A DNA stretch of 64,000 nucleotides, from positions 1 to 64,000 of the forward strand of contig JAJPIZ010000006.1 in NCBI GenBank assembly GCA_021324435.1, given 5' to 3'. This DNA is from Anaerolineae bacterium. Lineage in GTDB: Bacteria > Chloroflexota > Anaerolineae > Anaerolineales > Villigracilaceae. The translations under genes were made by a program, and so were the position numbers. This document shows, one piece after another, positions 15,923-24,948 of the stretch (positions are counted from its first letter, which is position 1; every line of letters starts with the position of its first letter). The notes beneath the pieces were generated by a model that was not told where the DNA came from, did not search any database, and saw only the letters and a program-made list of their open reading frames with translations.

Positions 15923-16438
15923 TTATGCGGCCTTGAGCAAAACTTGGATCTTAAGTTTGCCGAGCGCCACGACATCGCCGTTGCCCAGCGGGGTTTCTTC
16001 GTTTGGGTTGAGGCGCTTGCCATTGATATACGTTCCGTTTGACGAGCCGAGGTCCATCAACAGGACGCGGCTGGCATCGCGTTTGATGACGGCGTGCAGA
16101 CGCGAGACGCCGCTGGCGTAGGCTTGATATGGCGAGAGGTCAATATCGGGCATGATGGGCTGGCCCTCGCTGATTCGCCCGAGCGTGAACTCGTTGCGTT
16201 CCGAAAGTGGAAGCACCTGGCCTGTGTCCAGCAAATGGAGCGTAACCCAGTTGTTGCTTAGAACAACGGGCGGCGTGGTAGGCGAAACCGGCGACTTTTT
16301 TTTGATCGCCTCACGCACCTGTGACGTTGATATATTTTGTGTAGTGAGCGAATCCGCCCCGCTCAATTGAGCGCCGCATTCACTACAGAACAATGCTCCC
16401 GCCATGTTGGTATGATTGCAATTCGAGCAAACGATCAT
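15923..16438 (-). CDS. Zinc-ribbon plus FHA domain protein
   Basis: A 171-residue protein. An N-terminal zinc ribbon (CSNCNHTN...FCSECGAQL, residues 4-24) is joined by a Ser/Thr/Pro linker with many candidate phosphosites (about 26-58) to an FHA domain (about 60-165). The FHA signature is intact: FTLGRISEG, GVSRLHAVI and DLGSSNGTYINGKRL, including the Arg, Ser and Asn that bind phosphothreonine. It should read phosphorylation made by the operon's kinase. Its ATG overlaps the upstream DnaJ-VWA stop by 4 bp. Confidence 0.9.
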   Translation of the reverse strand: MIVCSNCNHTNMAGALFCSECGAQLSGADSLTTQNISTSQVREAIKKKSPVSPTTPPVVLSNNWVTLHLLDTGQVLPLSERNEFTLGRISEGQPIMPDIDLSPYQAYASGVSRLHAVIKRDASRVLLMDLGSSNGTYINGKRLNPNEETPLGNGDVVALGKLKIQVLLKAA

Positions 16439-17919
16439 TTCGATCCCTCCGCGGCCGACAGCAACAAAGCCCTCGTACCATACTTAATTTCTTTTTCGCC
16501 CTCCTGGCTGGGAGCCTGCATGCGTTCCATGTTCTCAGCTTCGAGAAGGGTGGTCTTTGCCAGTTGTTTTTCGCCCTGTGTCAATAGTAAAGATGCCAGA
16601 TTCTTCAGGTGACGTGTGGCCTGTACGTAGTCATGCGCCTCGGCCTCTTCGCGGGCGCGCTCCTGCATTCGATACAGGGTCAGGCGCGAGAGGGCGCTGA
16701 GAATGGCCGGAGGCGGCGCGTCGTTCTGTGATTCGCCTCCCGCTTCACGGTCCAGTTTGAGGCGAATGGGCGGAATCGGTGTGGGGTGCGCGGTGGCAAT
16801 CACTTTTAACGTTCCGTCCAGCAGTGTAACCAGATCCGCCTGCGATGCCGATGGCTGGATGACAAATTCAAATAAAACGTTAAGAGGCGTATCCTGCAAA
16901 ATGGGGCCGAGGCGGAGCGGACTTTCCACGCGGATCGGCCCGCTCTCCGGCTGAAGTCGGAAAGCATAATTGATCTGTATCCCCCCGGCCTCTTTGAATT
17001 CGAGGGTTACATCTTCCGCCAATGTGTTGGCGAGTGAGTTGAACTTTTCCATCAGAAGGCGTTGAATGTCTTGCGGCTTCGAGATGTATGAACTGTTGCC
17101 TCCGGTGCGGCTGGCAATGGCATCCAGAAAAATATCGTTCCAATCCTGCCCGATGCCCAGCGCGCTGATGCCGATGTTGAGACGGGCGGCTTCTTCTGCC
17201 AATTGGAGACAGGATTGTTCATCGCCGTAGGTGTGACCGTCGGTGAGCAGGATGATGTGATTGACGCGTCTTGAATCCAGCCCGCGGCGCACTTCCTCGA
17301 AGGCCGCCTCGAGGCCGCGAAAGATTTCGGTGGAGCCTCCGGTTTGCAGCATTTGAACGCGCCCTTGCAATTTGGCGCGGTCGGTCTGATACGACGCGGG
17401 CACAACGACCTCAGCGCGGTCGCTGAAGGCGACCACGCTGAAAATATCCTCCGCCCGCAGAGAGCGCATGATCTGAGCCGCGGTCGCTTTGACCATGTCA
17501 ATTTTTTCGCCTTGCATGGAGGTGGAGCGGTCGAGCAAAAGGCAGATATTAAGAGGCGGCGCGGGAATTTTTTCGCTGGCTTCACGCGGACCGGCCTCGA
17601 GCAGTACATAAATCAATTGCGGTTCATCGAGGTGAACCAGCGCGGGGCGGCTGTATTGAATGCGATGCTTTATGAACGAAGAGGGCGATTCCTCTTTGGG
17701 GAGAGTCGCATCATATTGCGCGCGGCGTTTGGGATTCGATAGAACCTCGTATGCCTGCTGGACCTCGAGAAAAATTTCCGTTTCACCGGCCAGTTTGTTT
17801 TTATCGGGGTGCAGTCTTTGCGCGGCCTCATAATAAGCGCGCTTGATTTCCTCTGCGGTTGCGTCGCGCAGAATACCGAGAAGGGCGTAATAGTCCCTCT
17901 GTTCCTTCGGCATTTTCAT
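16435..17919 (-). CDS. DnaJ-domain / von Willebrand factor A-domain fusion
   Basis: A 494-residue fusion. Residues about 8-75 form a J domain with the Hsp70-stimulating HPD motif (AAQRLHPDKNKL). Residues about 118-300 form a VWA domain with an intact metal-ion-dependent adhesion site (LLLDRSTSM, TGGSTEIF, LLTDGHTYGD). The rest is a beta-rich region followed by a helical, TPR-like tail (about 420-480). There is no membrane anchor. VWA proteins next to PP2C and kinase genes recall the TerY phosphorylation triad of Ter stress systems, but the J domain is an addition I do not know from it. The start overlaps the upstream PP2C stop (ATGA). Confidence 0.88.
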   Translation of the reverse strand: MKMPKEQRDYYALLGILRDATAEEIKRAYYEAAQRLHPDKNKLAGETEIFLEVQQAYEVLSNPKRRAQYDATLPKEESPSSFIKHRIQYSRPALVHLDEPQLIYVLLEAGPREASEKIPAPPLNICLLLDRSTSMQGEKIDMVKATAAQIMRSLRAEDIFSVVAFSDRAEVVVPASYQTDRAKLQGRVQMLQTGGSTEIFRGLEAAFEEVRRGLDSRRVNHIILLTDGHTYGDEQSCLQLAEEAARLNIGISALGIGQDWNDIFLDAIASRTGGNSSYISKPQDIQRLLMEKFNSLANTLAEDVTLEFKEAGGIQINYAFRLQPESGPIRVESPLRLGPILQDTPLNVLFEFVIQPSASQADLVTLLDGTLKVIATAHPTPIPPIRLKLDREAGGESQNDAPPPAILSALSRLTLYRMQERAREEAEAHDYVQATRHLKNLASLLLTQGEKQLAKTTLLEAENMERMQAPSQEGEKEIKYGTRALLLSAAEGSK

Positions 17920-18815
17920 CCCACCATTTGAACAAGAATCACGCTGATGTTATCGGGTCCGCCTGCCATGTTGGCCGCGGTGACCATGTTCTGACAAGCG
18001 CGTTGTAAATTGGGAGCCTCCGTGAGGGAGTGCAAAATATCCTGCTCAGCCACCACACCCCACAACCCATCACTGCATAACATAAGCGTGCCATTGGCTG
18101 GGAACGGAATGGTGAACACATCTACGTCCAGCACATCTCCCTGACCGAGAGCGCGGATCAATACATTTCGGTGCGGGAAGGAGGCGGCCTCTTCTTTATT
18201 CAAATGACCCAATTCTTCAAGACGTTTGACGAGCGAATGATCGCGTGTGATCTGTTCCACGCGTCCCGCGGGATAAATGGCATAGGCGCGACTGTCACCG
18301 ACGTGCCCGATCGTGACTTGTTCCCCCACCACCAGCGCGGCTGTGACCGTTGTGCCCGAACCGGGCGCGTCTTTCTGGACCACGCGGTGGGCCTCCTTAA
18401 TCGAACTTTCCATGATCTCCTGAAGCGATTCTTCCGGCTGTTGCGTTGGAATGGTAAAGAGATACGAGTGGAACTTGCGCATGATGTATCCTGCAACGAC
18501 GCGGATGGCCGCGTTGCTGGCAACTTCGCCGTATTGATGTCCGCCCATGCCGTCGGCCACAATGTATAAACCGAAGGGGACGTTGTTGGCTTTTCCAGCC
18601 ATAGTACTGGTGATCGCCACCAGGCTATCTTCATTGTGATCCCGTTGTTTGCCCACCGATTGGCCCGTCGCCGCGACCAGTTGTTGTATTTCAAACTGCA
18701 TGTTCTGGTTGTGGACAATGGATTGGATCTGCTGATCCGAAAGCGGCGCGGTGGTGGCGGTTTCGGCGCGCTTATTATCGTTGCCTCCAAACAATTTGCG
18801 GAAAAAGTCAAACAT
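17916..18815 (-). CDS. PP2C-type Ser/Thr protein phosphatase
   Basis: A 299-residue phosphatase, mostly one PP2C (PPM) domain after a basic 35-residue N-terminus (MFDFFRKLFGGNDNK). Metal-coordinating motifs are present: RDHNEDSL, FGLYIVADGMGGHQYGE, TTVTAALV, IGHVGDSRAY, LMLCSDGLWGV and GGPDNISVIL. It should reverse the phosphorylation made by the kinase upstream. The ORF track extends to 19253, but that part shadows the kinase gene; GGAGAC before the ATG at 18815 sets the start, 16 bp after the kinase stop. Confidence 0.93.
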   Translation of the reverse strand: MFDFFRKLFGGNDNKRAETATTAPLSDQQIQSIVHNQNMQFEIQQLVAATGQSVGKQRDHNEDSLVAITSTMAGKANNVPFGLYIVADGMGGHQYGEVASNAAIRVVAGYIMRKFHSYLFTIPTQQPEESLQEIMESSIKEAHRVVQKDAPGSGTTVTAALVVGEQVTIGHVGDSRAYAIYPAGRVEQITRDHSLVKRLEELGHLNKEEAASFPHRNVLIRALGQGDVLDVDVFTIPFPANGTLMLCSDGLWGVVAEQDILHSLTEAPNLQRACQNMVTAANMAGGPDNISVILVQMVG

Positions 18816-18831
18816 ACAGCCGTCTCCTTGG

Positions 18832-20709
18832 TCAGGCCAGCAACGCGTAGACCTGATGATCGTTTGAGCCGATATACACGATGTCGTCGAAGACCACGGG
18901 CGAGCCTGTAATGGCGCCCTGGGTTTCGAACTTCCAGCGTTGCCGTCCTGTGCGGTATTCGAGACAATATAAATTCCTGTCCACTGAACCGCAGTAAATG
19001 GAATCCTTGTACACAACCGGTGAACTGCTGACCTGATGTTCCGTGCGGAAGCGCCAGACCTCCTTGCCGGTCTGGGCTTCGACGCCGTAGACAAATCCGT
19101 CTGCCGCGCCGACGAAGACGTAATTATCTGCAACAGCCGGGGAGGAAACCGATCCCTTGCCGAGGCGGAATCGCCAGATAGCCCAGCCGTTGCGCGCGTC
19201 GAGGCAATACAGTGTGCCATCCACCGAAGAAAAGTAAAGCGACTGCCCCGCAATGACAGGAGAGGAGGTAATGGCGCGCTTGGCCTGGAAGCGCCATTTC
19301 AACGTCCCGCGAAAATCAATGGCGTAGAAATCGCCGCTCTCATTTCCGAAATAGATCAGGTCATTGGCTACCAGCGGCGTCGAGCGGATTTCGTCCGCCG
19401 ATTCAAATTTCCAGACACTGCGGCCTGTGTTCAAATTTACGGCGTGAAGGTGGTGATCATCCGAGCCGATGAAGACATGACCCTCGGCGATGCGCGGCGA
19501 AGAGTGAATCGGCGCCTGTGTGTGATAGGTCCACACGACCTTTCCGGTGCGCGCGCTGATCACGTGCAGTGACTGATCCTCCGAACCGAAGAAAATGTTG
19601 CCGTCGAAGATTGCCGGGCGCGAAACGATGCCGCCGTCCGCGGCATATTTCCATTGGAATTTTCCGTCCGCCGCGTTCAGCGCGTACAGGTTGTTGTCGT
19701 AACAGCCGATATATAACGCGCCCTGGTACAAGAGCGGCGTGCCGCGTACTTCATCTTCGCATTTGAACGACCAGATGGGTTTGATTCCGCTGGCAGGCGC
19801 GATGGAAGTGGTGGTGATTTTAGATAGCGCGCCGGTCTTGCGCGCCACGCCCATCAGTGCGTCCTTCATGTCCGCCGCGGAGGCGAAACGTTCGGCGGGG
19901 TTGTATTGCAATGCGGTGTTGATGACCGCTTCGAGTTCCGGTGAGACGCGGGAATTGATTCGGCGCAGAGGCCGCTCCGCGAACGAGAAGGGCGGCTCAA
20001 GGCGCGGATCGCGTCGCGTCAGCGCGTGATGAAGGGTCGCGCCCAGCGCGTAAATGTCTGCCAGGTGAGTGGCCTCGCCGCGATATTGTTCGGGCGGCGA
20101 ATATCCCTCGGTGCCGATCATCGTTCCCTTTTGACCGACCTGAAATGTTTTTGCGATTCCAAAGTCCACCAGAATCACATCGCCGTTGCTGTTGATCATG
20201 ATGTTGGATGGCTTCATATCGCGGAAGATGATCGGGTCCGGTTTGTGATTGTGCAGAAACGATAACACATCGCACAGTTGAATCCCCCAGCCCAGGACCT
20301 GCTCTTCAGGCAAAAAACCGTTCGTGTCATTGATGATCGATTCAAGGTCTTTGCCATGAATGAATTCGAGCACAAGATACGAACGATCATCTTCGGAGAA
20401 ATAATCGTAGATGCGCGGGATGGCAGGATGATTCAATGTTGCCAGCAGGTTGGCCTCGCGCTCGAAGTTCTGCACAATGGTCTGGCGCACGAGCGGATCG
20501 GGCGCCATGTTGATCATTTCCTTGACCGCCACCAGCTTGGTCACGTTGGGAAAGTGCAAGTCGCGGGCGCGATAGACGGACCCCATGCCGCCGACGCCAA
20601 TCACCTCCTGGATGTGGTAACGCTTGACCAGTTCGGTGCCGGATTGCAATTGTCGGCGAGGCAGGGTTGGCTCACCGCCCAGCGGTTGTGCAATATTCTG
20701 AGTGTCCAA
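18832..20709 (-). CDS. Ser/Thr protein kinase fused to an eight-bladed PQQ-type beta-propeller
   Basis: A 625-residue soluble kinase. The kinase domain (about 30-285) has the glycine loop GVGGMGSVYRA, VAVKEM lysine, catalytic FRDMKPSN (Phe replaces His of HRD), VDFGIAKTF and GTEGYSPPEQYRG. After a short Thr/Ser-rich linker, residues about 310-625 form eight PQQ-like blades (repeated G.L.(Y/W).(F/Y)...V.SSP pattern), with the last strand closing on the first. No TM helix separates kinase and propeller, unlike typical PASTA or PknD kinases, so the propeller would sense or bind inside the cell. The start is probably TTG at 20709, after GAGG. It heads the operon. Confidence 0.92.
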   Translation of the reverse strand: MDTQNIAQPLGGEPTLPRRQLQSGTELVKRYHIQEVIGVGGMGSVYRARDLHFPNVTKLVAVKEMINMAPDPLVRQTIVQNFEREANLLATLNHPAIPRIYDYFSEDDRSYLVLEFIHGKDLESIINDTNGFLPEEQVLGWGIQLCDVLSFLHNHKPDPIIFRDMKPSNIMINSNGDVILVDFGIAKTFQVGQKGTMIGTEGYSPPEQYRGEATHLADIYALGATLHHALTRRDPRLEPPFSFAERPLRRINSRVSPELEAVINTALQYNPAERFASAADMKDALMGVARKTGALSKITTTSIAPASGIKPIWSFKCEDEVRGTPLLYQGALYIGCYDNNLYALNAADGKFQWKYAADGGIVSRPAIFDGNIFFGSEDQSLHVISARTGKVVWTYHTQAPIHSSPRIAEGHVFIGSDDHHLHAVNLNTGRSVWKFESADEIRSTPLVANDLIYFGNESGDFYAIDFRGTLKWRFQAKRAITSSPVIAGQSLYFSSVDGTLYCLDARNGWAIWRFRLGKGSVSSPAVADNYVFVGAADGFVYGVEAQTGKEVWRFRTEHQVSSSPVVYKDSIYCGSVDRNLYCLEYRTGRQRWKFETQGAITGSPVVFDDIVYIGSNDHQVYALLA

Positions 20710-20729
20710 ATTGCCTCTAATGTAAGTGA

Positions 20730-20758
20730 ATTATAGTGTGCGTTGACGGGATTGGCAA
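20730..20758 (-). promoter_or_regulatory. Sigma-70-type promoter of the kinase operon
   Basis: On the minus strand TTGCCA (20758-20753), a 17-nt spacer and TATAAT (20735-20730) form a near-consensus promoter. The predicted start of transcription is about 13 nt before the TTG start codon at 20709, leaving room for the GAGG ribosome binding site. Confidence 0.72.
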
Positions 20759-20826
20759 CTACTTGTCTTGCGCGGAGGCAAAGTCCTCTTGCGGGGAAAT
20801 TCCTTCTGCGGCACAATCGGTTCGTG

Positions 20827-21450
20827 ATGAAGATCCTCGCGGTGAGCGATCAGGTCGTCGAGCGGGTTTACGATCTTGCGGCGCAGGGTCATTTCCGAGG
20901 CGTGAACCTGATTCTCGGCTGTGGCGATTTGCCCTACACCTACCTCGAGTATCTGGTTTCCGTCTTGAATGTGCCGATGATGTACGTGCCGGGCAACCAT
21001 GACCCGGAATATAATCCGAACCTTGCCGCCGCGCGCGCCGAAGGCGGCTCCAACCTGGACCTGAAAACGGAGCGCGTCAAAGGTGTTTTGATCGCAGGCT
21101 TTGGCGGCTCCATCCGCTACCGGCCCAATGGAGTCAACCAGTACACGCAGGCGGAAGCCAATTTTCGGGCCGCGCAACTTATGATGGGTCTGCTCCGTAA
21201 CTGGGTCCGGTATGGACGCGCTCTCGATATTCTGATCACGCACTCGCCGCCGTTTGGAATCCATGACGATGATACACAGGCGCATCGCGGACTGAAAGCC
21301 GTCAATTGGATTCTGCGCTGGGCGCGTCCGCGTTATCACTTTCATGGACACACGCACTTCATGCGGCAGAATCTATCCGAGTCGGTCACTCAACTCGGGC
21401 CGACGACGATTATGAATGTGTACCCGTATAAAGTAATTGACTATGTCTGA
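20827..21450 (+). CDS. Metallophosphoesterase (calcineurin-like)
   Basis: A 207-residue calcineurin-like phosphoesterase with the two-metal motifs: VSDQ, GCGDLPYTY, PGNHDPEY, ILITHSPP and FHGHTHFM. Substrate unknown; such enzymes cleave phosphomonoesters or diesters. The track start (20743) adds 28 residues of poor quality. The family start is MKILAVSDQV at 20827, or the GTG directly before it (20824). CACAAT ends 6 nt before that GTG, so a leaderless mRNA is possible. The 3' end overlaps the next gene by 8 bp. Confidence 0.88.
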   Translation: MKILAVSDQVVERVYDLAAQGHFRGVNLILGCGDLPYTYLEYLVSVLNVPMMYVPGNHDPEYNPNLAAARAEGGSNLDLKTERVKGVLIAGFGGSIRYRPNGVNQYTQAEANFRAAQLMMGLLRNWVRYGRALDILITHSPPFGIHDDDTQAHRGLKAVNWILRWARPRYHFHGHTHFMRQNLSESVTQLGPTTIMNVYPYKVIDYV

Positions 21451-22297
21451 AGAACATGATCTAAACTCCCGCGTGCGCGCCGATTTCAGCCGGGCGCGCT
21501 TCAAAGCCTTTCTCAATCGAATCCGCTCGAGAATCTCCGGCCAGCCGAGCACTCTGCTTTCATACGATGACGTGAAAGAGAAACTGCACATCGGCGGCCC
21601 GATCTATCGCGGCGTGCAAACCGTGCGCGTGGATCAGATCGTAGGCAGTCTCAATCGCTATCACGAGTTCGACCGCGCCTTTCTGCCTGCCGACGATCAA
21701 CTCGCCACGCGCTGGCAAAACATTGACAGCGCTTTTTACAAAGACATCAGCCTCCCGCCGGTTGTGCTGTACAAAGTCGGTCAGGTGTATTTCGTGGTGG
21801 ACGGTCATCACCGCGTCTCGGTGGCGCGTGAGCAGGGACAGGAATTCATTGACGCGGATGTGCGCGAGTGCGCGACCAAAGTCAACATCACGCCCGATCT
21901 CAAGCCGGAAGACTTGAACATCCTCGGCGAGAAAGTCCACTTCCTCGAAAGCACGCGCCTCGACGAGCTGCGCCCTCAGGCGAAAATCCGTCTGACGATT
22001 CCCGATGGCTTCGACCGCATGTTGGAACACATCGCGGTGCATCGTTACTTCATGGGGCTTGATCTCAAACGCGACATCTCCGAAGAGGAAGCCATTACAG
22101 ACTGGTTCGACACGGTCTATTTGCCGATTGTGGAGGAAATTCGTCGGAGCAAAATTTTGAAAGACTTTCCGGGCAAGACCGAGGCGGATTTATATCTATG
22201 GGTGCTCGATCATCAGAGTTACCTTGCCAGCGTCGAGGGTCAATCCCTGCGCCCGCCCGAGGAAGCCGCGCGTGATTTTATCGAGAAGAACGATTGA
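21443..22297 (+). CDS. ParB/sulfiredoxin-like domain protein
   Basis: A 284-residue protein. The middle part (about 60-150) matches the ParB-like nuclease / sulfiredoxin fold: VRVDQIVGSLNRYHEFDRAF, then LPPVVLYKVGQVYFVVDGHHRVSVAREQG. GHHR at about 118 is the nucleotide-phosphate-binding GxxR box. The C-terminal half is helical and unrecognised. No ParA or helix-turn-helix is present, so a partition role is unlikely. It overlaps the phosphoesterase by 8 bp, pointing to joint expression. Start MSEEHDL is taken because the earlier ATG (21437) adds only two residues. Confidence 0.7.
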   Translation: MSEEHDLNSRVRADFSRARFKAFLNRIRSRISGQPSTLLSYDDVKEKLHIGGPIYRGVQTVRVDQIVGSLNRYHEFDRAFLPADDQLATRWQNIDSAFYKDISLPPVVLYKVGQVYFVVDGHHRVSVAREQGQEFIDADVRECATKVNITPDLKPEDLNILGEKVHFLESTRLDELRPQAKIRLTIPDGFDRMLEHIAVHRYFMGLDLKRDISEEEAITDWFDTVYLPIVEEIRRSKILKDFPGKTEADLYLWVLDHQSYLASVEGQSLRPPEEAARDFIEKND

Positions 22298-22308
22298 TTG
22301 GAGACCTC

Positions 22309-23211
22309 ATGACTCGACATGCTCTCTCCGGCGTGTACGCCGCGGCGGTGACGCCGATGAAATCCGATCTTTCCCCGGACCTCGAAGCGGTCGCGCCGTT
22401 CTTGGCTTTTCTCGCCTCCCGCGGCTGTCATGGCGCGCTGATCTTTGGCACGACCGGCGAAGGTCCGTCTTTTTCTCCCGCCGAGAGAGAATCGGTTTGG
22501 CGCGCCGCGTTGAAAGTCCGCGAGCAATATTCCGATTTCAAATTATTAGCCGGAACCGGCACGCCGAGCCTCACCGAAACGATTGACCTGACCAAGCTCG
22601 CCTTCGACCTCGGTTATGATGGCGTTGTGACTCTGCCGCCGTATTATTTCCGCAAAGCCACTGACGATGGCCTGTTCAACTGGTTCGAGCAGGTGATCCA
22701 CAAATCTGTACCCAAAGATGGATTTTTGCTTGGTTATCATTTCCCCGGCGTGGCCGGGATCGGATTTTCGATTGAACTTCTTGTGCGTTTGAAAGATCGT
22801 TTTCCGAGTCAATTCGCGGGCATCAAAGACTCCTCGCATGACGCAGATTTTGCCCGCGCTCTCGGCGGTAAATTTGGAAATGATCTTGCCGTTTTTTCCG
22901 GCACCGATTCAGATTTCACATTTGCATTGGAGCATCACGCCGCAGGATGCATCACCGCGCCCGCCAATGTTTTATCTCCCGGCCTGCGCGAAATCTATGA
23001 TGGATTTGTGGCGGGCAAAGATGTTTCGGCTGTGCAGAAAAAGGTCAGCGAGCAGAGACACATCCTCGAAAAGTACCCGCCCTTCCCGCCGACGCTCAAA
23101 GCCTTGTTGGCGCGGCAGTACAAACAACCGCGCTGGCCCGTCCGCCCGCCGCTGGTGGAGATGGCAAAGACTGATGAAGAGAAAATATGTGGTGAGTTCT
23201 CAAAAGAATGA
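22309..23211 (+). CDS. Dihydrodipicolinate synthase family aldolase
   Basis: A 300-residue TIM-barrel class I aldolase of the DapA / N-acetylneuraminate lyase family. The Schiff-base Lys lies in QFAGIKDSSHD (about 163), the catalytic Tyr in LLGYHFPG (about 137) and the substrate-carboxylate binding FGTTGEG at about 46. HFPG in place of the usual YNxP suggests a substrate other than aspartate semialdehyde. GGAG before the ATG at 22309 is the ribosome binding site. It follows the ParB-like gene by 11 bp. The tail (about 40 residues) is unusual. Confidence 0.85.
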   Translation: MTRHALSGVYAAAVTPMKSDLSPDLEAVAPFLAFLASRGCHGALIFGTTGEGPSFSPAERESVWRAALKVREQYSDFKLLAGTGTPSLTETIDLTKLAFDLGYDGVVTLPPYYFRKATDDGLFNWFEQVIHKSVPKDGFLLGYHFPGVAGIGFSIELLVRLKDRFPSQFAGIKDSSHDADFARALGGKFGNDLAVFSGTDSDFTFALEHHAAGCITAPANVLSPGLREIYDGFVAGKDVSAVQKKVSEQRHILEKYPPFPPTLKALLARQYKQPRWPVRPPLVEMAKTDEEKICGEFSKE

Positions 23212-23269
23212 ACCTCGCTCGTGGGGATGCAACTTTGATACAATACAAATTGCTCCTTGAATTATATAC

Positions 23270-24082
23270 ATGGATACCTGGCGACTTCTTCTTACTCCTC
23301 CCGCTCCCGGCGCGTGGAACATGGCTGTGGACGAAGCGATTCTAGAACATATTGGCCGCGGCGAATCAATTCCAACCCTCAGGTTGTATGCGTGGAAACC
23401 TGCTTGTCTTTCCCTCGGTCATGCTCAGCCTTTCGCGGATGTGGATACTACGCGCCTCGAAGAGCGCGGCTGGGACGTGGTTCGTCGTCCCACCGGCGGG
23501 CGCGCCATTTTGCACACCGATGAATTGACGTACTCTGTCATCGCGCCCAACGACGAGCCGCGTGTGGCCGGGTCTGTGCTGGAAAGTTACAGCCGTTTGG
23601 CGGTCGCGCTGGTACAGGGAGCCAAAGCATTGGGCCTGCCCGTTGAGATGAAAGACGATGATGGATCGAAAATGGAATCGTCCAACCCGGTTTGCTTTGA
23701 AGTGCCGTCGCCGTATGAGATCACAGTACAGGGAAAAAAGTTGATTGGATCCGCGCAGGCGCGCCGCAAAGAGGGCGTTCTGCAACACGGCTCGCTTCCA
23801 TTGACCGGAAACCTGGCGCGCATTACTGACGCTTTGGTCTTCCCCGATGAGTCGTCCCGCCAAATCGCCGCGCAGAGATTGCTGGATCGCGCTACAACCG
23901 TCGAGAGCGTAACCCGCCACCCGGTCCTGTGGAACGACGCGGCCCAGGCTTTCGTCTGGGCCTTTGAAGCGAAATTGGGATTGAGTCTGGATGAAGATGG
24001 ATTGTCGCCCAGTGAGCGCAAGCGCGCTGAGGAACTTGTCCGCGAGAAGTACGCTCATCCCGATTGGACGAAACGCGTTTGA
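23270..24082 (+). CDS. Lipoate-protein ligase A / octanoyltransferase family protein
   Basis: A 270-residue member of the biotin/lipoate ligase (BPL_LplA_LipB) family. Signature motifs: NMAVDEAILE, the lipoate-binding RRPTGGRAILH (about 71-81), ELTYSV, PVCFEVPSPYEITV and GKKLIGSAQARR (the catalytic Lys in this group). It would transfer lipoyl or octanoyl groups to the E2 and GcvH domains. The region EMKDDDGSKMES (about 124-135) is a variable loop. An inverted repeat follows. No clear ribosome binding site precedes the ATG. Confidence 0.88.
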   Translation: MDTWRLLLTPPAPGAWNMAVDEAILEHIGRGESIPTLRLYAWKPACLSLGHAQPFADVDTTRLEERGWDVVRRPTGGRAILHTDELTYSVIAPNDEPRVAGSVLESYSRLAVALVQGAKALGLPVEMKDDDGSKMESSNPVCFEVPSPYEITVQGKKLIGSAQARRKEGVLQHGSLPLTGNLARITDALVFPDESSRQIAAQRLLDRATTVESVTRHPVLWNDAAQAFVWAFEAKLGLSLDEDGLSPSERKRAEELVREKYAHPDWTKRV

Positions 24083-24084
24083 TT

Positions 24085-24157
24085 TACTACAGAGTTTACA
24101 GAGAACACTGAGGAAAACTTCATAAAAAATCTCCGTGAACTCCGTGACTGTGGTGAA
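24085..24157. repeat. Intergenic inverted repeat, 'cacagagttcacggag' family
   Basis: CTACAGAGTTTACAGAGAAC...ACTGAGG is mirrored by TCTCCGTGAACTCCGTGACTGTGG. It lies between the lipoate ligase and DUF4230 genes, which converge. Confidence 0.65.
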
Positions 24158-24170
24158 TTGCTAAAATCAA

Positions 24171-24875
24171 TTAATCAGCCGGAGTGGCCTGGAAAATCGT
24201 GTTGGGATACCCAAGCGTGGTGAAGAACATTGCCAGATACACCTCGGCATTCTTTTCAGCCTGATCGAGAATGCCATCATCAATGGCGGCTTGCAGGATT
24301 TTATCCTTTGCCGCTTGTAAGCAAGAAATTATTACGTTCGAGTCTGGCTTGGCGAACTGACCAGTATTTACATCGAACACCTGGGTCTTACTTTCATCTA
24401 ATGCGGTGATGAAGACCTCAGGAGCTGGCAACTTAACATAAAGTACACCGTTTTGCAGTTGCATGTCGTTCGGCTGTATTTTCTGCATATCAATGCCTGC
24501 TATGACGGTACCGTGTACTTGGCATAATTTTTTATAACCAAAGAAGTAAGCGTTCGCATAATCCAGTGGATTGTTAGAGCCAGCTGGCGGCTGAAGATAG
24601 TCGACATTCGTAACTTGTTCTGCTGTATATTGAACAGTCTCCAGCCGGGCAATAGCTTGGATCCGATTGATGTAGGTGATTGGGTCTGGAATGATAGTTG
24701 GCGTGGGGTGCATTAAATTCGCTACTTGGGTTTGTAGTGAACTGTTTGCCTCTTGGAAAGGTGTCACAGCCTGTTGCGTGGTCTGGCGCACAGTTTGCAC
24801 AATATAATAGGCCGCGGCGGCCACTACAATTAGAATCAGAGTTGATAGTAAGGTTGAACCTCTGTTTTCCTTCAT
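24171..24875 (-). CDS. DUF4230 domain membrane-anchored protein
   Basis: A 234-residue protein with an N-terminal TM anchor (about 9-30) and an extracytoplasmic DUF4230 domain: IQAIARLETVQYTAEQV, LCQVHGTVIAGIDMQKI and LYVKLPAPEVF. Family function is unknown. AAGGAGAAGTTT is a strong ribosome binding site, and TATAAT (24904-24899, minus strand) lies 23 nt before the ATG. It diverges from the PhnD gene cluster. Confidence 0.82.
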   Translation of the reverse strand: MKENRGSTLLSTLILIVVAAAAYYIVQTVRQTTQQAVTPFQEANSSLQTQVANLMHPTPTIIPDPITYINRIQAIARLETVQYTAEQVTNVDYLQPPAGSNNPLDYANAYFFGYKKLCQVHGTVIAGIDMQKIQPNDMQLQNGVLYVKLPAPEVFITALDESKTQVFDVNTGQFAKPDSNVIISCLQAAKDKILQAAIDDGILDQAEKNAEVYLAMFFTTLGYPNTIFQATPAD

Positions 24876-24891
24876 AAACTTCTCCTTGAAC

Positions 24892-24920
24892 TTGCTTTAT
24901 TATAGCAAGGCTTTTATGAT
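24892..24920 (+). promoter_or_regulatory. Promoter of the phnD-like gene, in a divergent control region
   Basis: TTGCTT (24892-24897), a 17-nt spacer and TATGAT (24915-24920) form a plausible promoter with the ATG at 24949 about 28 nt further on. The divergent DUF4230 gene has its TATAAT (24904-24899, minus strand) inside this spacer, so the two may compete for RNA polymerase. Confidence 0.5.
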
Positions 24921-24948
24921 TAACGCACACTGGTTCATAAGGGTACGG

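Noticed and set aside
14940-20709. Type VI secretion-type threonine phosphorylation pathway
   Set aside because: Kinase, PP2C and FHA genes occur together, but no T6SS structural genes are in the window.
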